Source: RGIG1681 sp045648025
GTDB lineage: Bacteria; Bacillota; Clostridia; Christensenellales; UBA1242
Length of the DNA stretch: 59,410 bases
Direction of reading: 5' to 3'
Assembly: GCA_045648025.1 (NCBI GenBank)
Contig: JAZRNH010000049.1
Coordinates: forward strand, 1-59,410
How positions within the stretch are numbered: position 1 is the first letter of the stretch; each line of letters starts with the position of its first letter. Below, in pieces: positions 59,001 to 59,410 of this stretch. The notes beneath the pieces are model-generated. The model ran no database searches. It saw only the letters and a list, made by a program, of their open reading frames with translations, and was not told where the DNA came from. The translations under genes were made by a program, and so were the position numbers.

Positions 59001-59410
59001 TCTTTATATTCATTATTAATTGTTCCATAATTTTCTGAAACAGTTCCAGTTGAAACATCAACACCAAGAGAACCTCTACCATAATCGGTATCATTTTCAG
59101 CAGAAATCTTATATTCTTTTGGTTCCATAATTGCATAAACTGCAAGGTTGTTATCCCATAAACCATGTCCCTCAAACCAAGTTTCTAACAATGTGCCGCC
59201 ATAAGCTGTTGATGTATTATCTTTGTTTGAGTTGCAATTATAAAACACTCCATCAATTTCATAAGCCCAGCTCACTACCATCGTCGGAACATTTAAAACA
59301 TTAAATTTAAATGTTGTTAAGTTTGTAACATCTGCACCAGCAACATTTAAAACATGATTAAATGTGGTAGCATTCGAATATGTAAATGTATAGCCTGTAT
59401 AAACATAGTT
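47042..59410 (-). CDS. Second giant InlB-repeat-like surface protein (C-terminal 4,122 residues; start outside the window)
   Basis: The frame is open from the window edge, and the visible sequence begins inside a GYTF-type repeat, so the Met at 59281 is internal. Order of parts: module C (59125-54950, with WFNDV near 55460 and GLYDDITV near 56825); a GYTFLGW unit near 54770; units of the RYGYSWLGW (near 53970) and TRIGYDFVGW (near 53110) types; a region paralogous to 7970-7200 of the larger giant (near 51650-50900); a Tyr-rich stretch with three copies of an unnamed IVNTEEY repeat (49830-48050); and a final module (47630-47060) related to the C-terminal modules of the neighbour. The end (FDNPKMAKI) has no LPXTG or other recognised anchor. 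The two genes are tandem paralogues that each appear to have their own transcription unit. Role is inferred as adhesin or surface structure only. Confidence 0.95.
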   Translation of the reverse strand, partial: NYVYTGYTFTYSNATTFNHVLNVAGADVTNLTTFKFNVLNVPTMVVSWAYEIDGVFYNCNSNKDNTSTAYGGTLLETWFEGHGLWDNNLAVYAIMEPKEYKISAENDTDYGRGSLGVDVSTGTVSENYGTINNEYKDLQGVNWQYKYSSKSKSSSDISVSTLGSNVIGSYSSYNTNVVITIRNGSTRLENYYRFDRVVLYGYGYRSGSNYYFANIIFKQNGQNGNFDIYVDFTGSGTLNTSKLYDGDLSTYTKLTEKTSIEDADDVYDGEYYFVDSNQQTINGFDYKHEVVSPFDYRFTLSVFNLGYAGTEDDSGNVTISTSTVNGSGIKGFKVKPYFKSNYTANDTITNTKAQTTDTYTQLNTTGVASRNVYFTTGSGTVTYVANKYFWLNGQKYALFNPNDDSFFDAQIGFYEITSTDLKFEKTVGVFEMYRTTNDMTKGPIYYAKRADYYSNQSGKSVSKNVIYYDGVNVYYKGGSNPSNNTTSSTLNYVNYNSSQILAIEPTQSYIKLSTNPSHTENLNKYELETFLRSITVDSVVVNLTMEKYGNTATINTTPVYNSYVYNGFNNISTATAYTISGLHIPYFGKTYKILQSYEFSVGSGDAVRNFVLYFTVNMQYTSGTNYNDLDNHIMYFLYSNVSAYSAYPITLTFDDIENAVYVKVTDKENVSGTATVDFYEEKVDEDNLLTLENGGEYSNSAFNTAKAIINKAAYFSTTTGSEIGTHYLNVVNAQDLRVIKISPTDGYIIESLTLTIAGLTGNGSTSVILMNFLLDQILMQKTGETSNSFYSLIQSEGVGVTEDTYGIKYTPEKNHTLLTEYREANNQIFGIAYAETSSSDWNVFGNKDAIPALESIYILIGGLYDDITVDVKTASYIEFSFNDSTNALAANADSTQTYVAVNHSTTNDLISYNLVKPGSRLTSQRLLKLNFYEKQPSQSTYRYDSEAGEYILDPNGKFVKAGANYYERLIYDEATGNYVVSNVGNYYAKDLFDVYNDANNGFKYMRDGDYFLSEIENLSILVDKSATSTPNYEQVADTDVAFVRRFGSTVRVVFIGKYNTLFKDEVRIFASGTNYSAYFTYGTLYNDDGDDATGNNSGVTAFSLLSDAEGRKNSDYTPLELNRYNLNSDGSRVGACENLEFTDKLIYMQIDSLQLFFSRTPINNRGDVDYTFEFARKYLLSVDVAANKVTMNVNSYVSNDKLTADFATNSIDYKSPYSNDNGSGNAAAINSASSTSKIKVHADKRKTHDGSTEANNILAWNDSVFNNIKLRDLANSNALNVQCIDTFSPLMWIGGADGSCYQLDYYDSNYVKNSSWFNDVILTNIDYTYNDSSAQYTKNWQTVRKTDGLTNDAKGSPEISGYGVSYKYYSIPGYYLEYIIIETVDYGMIYIPIVAGMTSMSGQFKVAINSSSSADQKIYYSVVHTVNEATKDYYYTIHLYNDDDTDAAQMNSLALIANNISINFYSTAYTGEINYYSNANDPKISSNGLFTQKFETGYSDIYSDYKLAVQTFTYDTQIDLNASIKYTDGTQITISKFGGPEMEGYTFLGWGSRSYDEYADDGDHGYRFNKDNLSWNSSSKWHNLKGVVEDSTTNVLVGNYFDYLNRNDLLNLEDYGYDFYVKSQTSERNAQTGYFITDTGNVRSGKVENYNFWSVYASVFSSTLADAYRTTIASGTTSYVYNIDLFAIWKANTYAVEMNFNDFAKANGSSSATLAQSKNSSDYKWHDNVTNNILQSNSNSVLSNFSSDDDVYYFYVTFDKNDWFVVSGNTVKTNFNIADYSYRFTEGYDTTYMVSTTVGGGNKLEYIIDRYGYSWLGWFSEKLANTKENDFVDSDTRVFGSDYYYTTNSAVVGNKSTRTMPYLRNSNYTHDTEFFVNLSDFTGSNDNYKVDNYSEVVYKGEIPFDGTHYVYHYDYRSNEASGYYNNPDYLNKYDSSNKNNYGLITNYTYQDGIESLTRTRALVYYDTALTLDSYKRLNDTETTYTPNNFTEEFKTISDAGGAGDYVQVVRIAKNLVENTEANYRFVTLYAYWSSNNYNIVIDYRDHLDTSYAGDNGDSIERYGSTSVTNKEAIDSAITNVYFDDEDFDLTLNQAIPTRIGYDFVGWSFFYLDKSIFSTNIDHDTNKMTNGDLYKYNGLTIRESSYVLGMPTVTENYYSLVGMGQNFTISTIISLYTSGNLIQTGGYDRLITQNEFFNDTEGDGNHYVYIYALWRAQTFSINVNLNIDKEDLINRYDQDSAYSIGFYKYDESPEPTTDKPVGYVGIDSLFVRQKANQTRINNYADVFTDVVSNLTFVISFDEDFTTARFNDPNETNVTSYFYLKDLFAVSAGYHLINWLYDSHDYTADIIANTLETAFNYHGQIEHKNITGSQLIQSDSSLFDIDMYNKLYNSDYKDMTNTTKNSNIFETDNYNSLDSLDDSGESSNFGYIKIGSEYHYLVSDYVDENTNYKYDVATEKYHLYFIHEGIKYFVIFKVGNVHLVNDFTYLYYPASAASKYVIRYNYEGEPYYVANNVYSEMKYVNITASIFASLSNTSATQDLTASGKKFDMVNNVGNEYLSFTTRQFTVYAHWKLKTASNEDFVLNFSNINNVNEEIEGQKVKGDETNPGLAGFYTVYTGTADNRSASPVAQTVNVDNTNTPAVYGYSLPGLDYNYSFYDNLVFDIIPFHNGRFLTDLCIDFDRIEDFGGDAGYSYSKVTTGYHTVRYRLNFNFEWSNTEDVKTNTILITTVRLLKLVPSTGLYSDMFSCKFVRTNNSTGAKISLDDTDSKYQDLLSYLSVIDSVSFSSSLGMFDISDFKGVDSDFYGRRDVNMITFAMKNLLSSVYVSAKYSVQTYQLDIHHLFDEKGDTLIQSTGDKSIYATQYTQMQAGMEYDAENSFDSSTAWTDTTPTGKNQTLATIPVDLANRTTYNVPYGYFIYGVYYASPLKGYRPMDGYYGELTNPIGYTGTSSHEFDGFEFIYIEGNYVKGPGGKSELILNGDGSDIRVDQGSPLLGSSVTFPTKSIRFNKSFYAFKGWFELGVLTGNGTYQFDMYDKTDEATYINRNITLYGYYYSSNTPTNLQFYTWNDDWNENSPAYLPYTNNASEYTLSAKEDFSSYIVNENGYLAPGRVLSDSVFIDDQNRVVLKSQIDYGVDSSKFSLDNFTTFEITTSDINTLNNILKTYWYYKKTYNILYTTEISDAPKPTYIKYDPGVNTEYSYVEARGEIVNTEEYNLFLNQMASDYTKLATLTIFESPIGDEVGSVRINGGDVALYYSDSLEEYYFLNPLTNTYYSFVDGEIEVVKTRLIPEKNAFYYYDNAGKVVKVRISSSADMTSASINVWDSVAGDYKKIGGTDDYLTYSLQQQTETTYDYLGAELYYLVGSGDSARYYKYHRTPEEEYDDTSFLTQYKPRYYVEVSGTKYYTMLHKTGGDSRVAYKLYDRNGSPSAVDGSIVTLNNYYVVFNDEYKPIYYQEKLDANGSKYINPFINPNTITLNYKGMDILCYFDYQNNSKTYGLYESFNPDATSSTERFDNNVLFKYQIYTPINKNYALNARANGNVWESSDITLNAFPSYNMDDWYGNPEFVLLGYLNVSDMDIQTMKSGTVEGGEDAFSDSEFEYLSTINHIVRTADYEKYLRGDVGATYDTARFATINFTTNQVDINGHNISLLYDSTLAKYCFVDETSLDEVKPNYYFSTATSNIVLDKNVSGSRVESEYTYVPGLQQIVNTEQYQNYINNGNVGSYEVLANVNLVTKSISTTFHSATIAYSGGEYVITVAKTAGNEVTYYLARTKNIVQIKAASGGQIYTAFENYINTRFSGGSQAALKNAILSALTSKIVQFSLGNLLKSPLFVESYQLSTLDHKTIEKLTMRINVEFVFEHAEIIQYGLLSYCSSVPGLAVQVGENSDHTPIYRISLSTSYTYEFNLITKKTQINQNIYAIPVYVQDVIKFTDESVDYTAGGSLFTVDFDKMNVSHFDIDSQKVYASKYMWTLDPLPANPTNEEKDLYNSLAVNADCLRFTILDANLYDDLVKSEIGCDVKLDTLIAENGLDIYSEAEFEFDSTDGLWSVSEHNAQQTINVSGLEDGDYYVLSFYYQIGTSQNTNHHIQRVGNNIIKVSVSSGLITGCSIFDNPKMAKI
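47060..47630 (-). other. C-terminal module of the second giant
   Basis: It follows the layout of the C-terminal modules of the larger giant: LRFTILDANLYDDLV, an EFEFDSTDG region, VSGLEDGDYYVLSFYYQ and a closing NNIIKVSVSSG. The shared strand pattern and terminal position suggest a common role, such as folding cap, partner binding or retention at the surface. Confidence 0.55.
48050..49830 (-). repeat. Unnamed repeat with IVNTEEY core, three copies
   Basis: Copies lie near 49830-49540, 48630-48340 and 48330-48050. Each has an (E)Y-x-Y(V/L)-x(4-5)-IV-(N/R)-T-x-(E/D/Q)-Y-x-x-(F/Y)-(L/I) start, a Y-x-x-(L/F)A strand, a short loop with I-N-G in two copies, an (L/I)xY strand and an exit of YY-x-x-(T/A). 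Copies 2 and 3 are adjacent; copy 1 is separated from them by Tyr-rich sequence. No family is recognised. Confidence 0.65.
54950..59125 (-). other. Module C: third copy of the unrecognised WFN module, in the second giant
   Basis: Landmarks in order: YKISAENDTDYG; NFVLYFTVNM (near 57575); GYIIESLTLTIAG; GLYDDITVDVK (near 56825); YSAYFTYGT; QLDYYDSNYVKNSSWFND (near 55470); IPGYYLEYIIIE; and NFYSTAYTGEINYYSNAND (near 55000). The order matches modules A and B of the larger giant. This copy is longer (about 1,390 residues) because of inserts. It is followed by GYTFLGW and an IWKANTY junction, as in module B. Confidence 0.65.

Noticed and set aside
59279..59281. Start of the second giant gene at the ATG at 59281
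   Set aside because: The frame continues open to the window edge and encodes a GYTF-type repeat upstream of this Met, so it is internal.

Overview
The window looks like a chromosomal segment of a low-GC, Gram-positive-type bacterium (Bacillota, possibly an uncultured anaerobe). This is inferred from the strong AT bias, AAGGAGG-type ribosome binding sites, TTGACA/TATACT promoters with 17-bp spacers, and T-rich intrinsic terminators. The standard bacterial code fits: a 42.5-kb frame stays open without TGA, and the Trp of its repeats is TGG. Every gene is on the minus strand, so transcription runs from high to low coordinates. No tRNA, rRNA, CRISPR or mobile element was seen.

Layout in transcription order. 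(1) 59410-47042: the C-terminal 4,122 residues of a giant repeat protein whose start lies outside the window, ending at an intrinsic terminator (46989-47019). (2) 46988-46656: an AT-rich spacer with a strong extended -10 promoter. (3) 46637-4122: one uninterrupted gene of 14,171 codons (about 1.6 MDa). It encodes an exported or membrane-anchored protein made of InlB B-repeat-like (Listeria/Bacteroides, Flg_new) units in several sub-families, plus unrecognised modules; a 14-bp perfect inverted-repeat terminator follows. (4) 4033-1880: a divergent, AT-rich flavin/iron-sulfur oxidoreductase of the Old Yellow Enzyme / 2,4-dienoyl-CoA reductase type. (5) 1869-1703: a complete amino-acid attenuation leader for cysteinyl-tRNA synthetase, with promoter, a seven-codon leader peptide containing three consecutive Cys codons, competing hairpins and a terminator. 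(6) 1684-272: cysS. (7) 261-1: the N-terminus of a Nudix-fold protein with a degraded Nudix box, apparently in the cysS operon.

The two giants are paralogues. Both have a roughly 900-1,400-residue unrecognised module with a WFN motif, then InlB-like units of the RYGYTWxGW type, then a C-terminal module ending in a YYV-x-FY strand pattern. The larger protein has two copies of the WFN module, about 20 copies of a VPxNNxVGxAN repeat and five C-terminal modules. Neither ends in LPXTG. An adhesin, surface-fibre or matrix role is a reasonable inference, but nothing in the sequence proves it.

The most notable findings are the Cys leader-peptide attenuator on cysS (a gene more often under T-box control in Bacillota), the size and hierarchical repeat structure of the giants, the unnamed module shared three times between them, Cys-rich inserts in alternate repeats, and an unnamed three-copy repeat near the C-terminus of the second giant.
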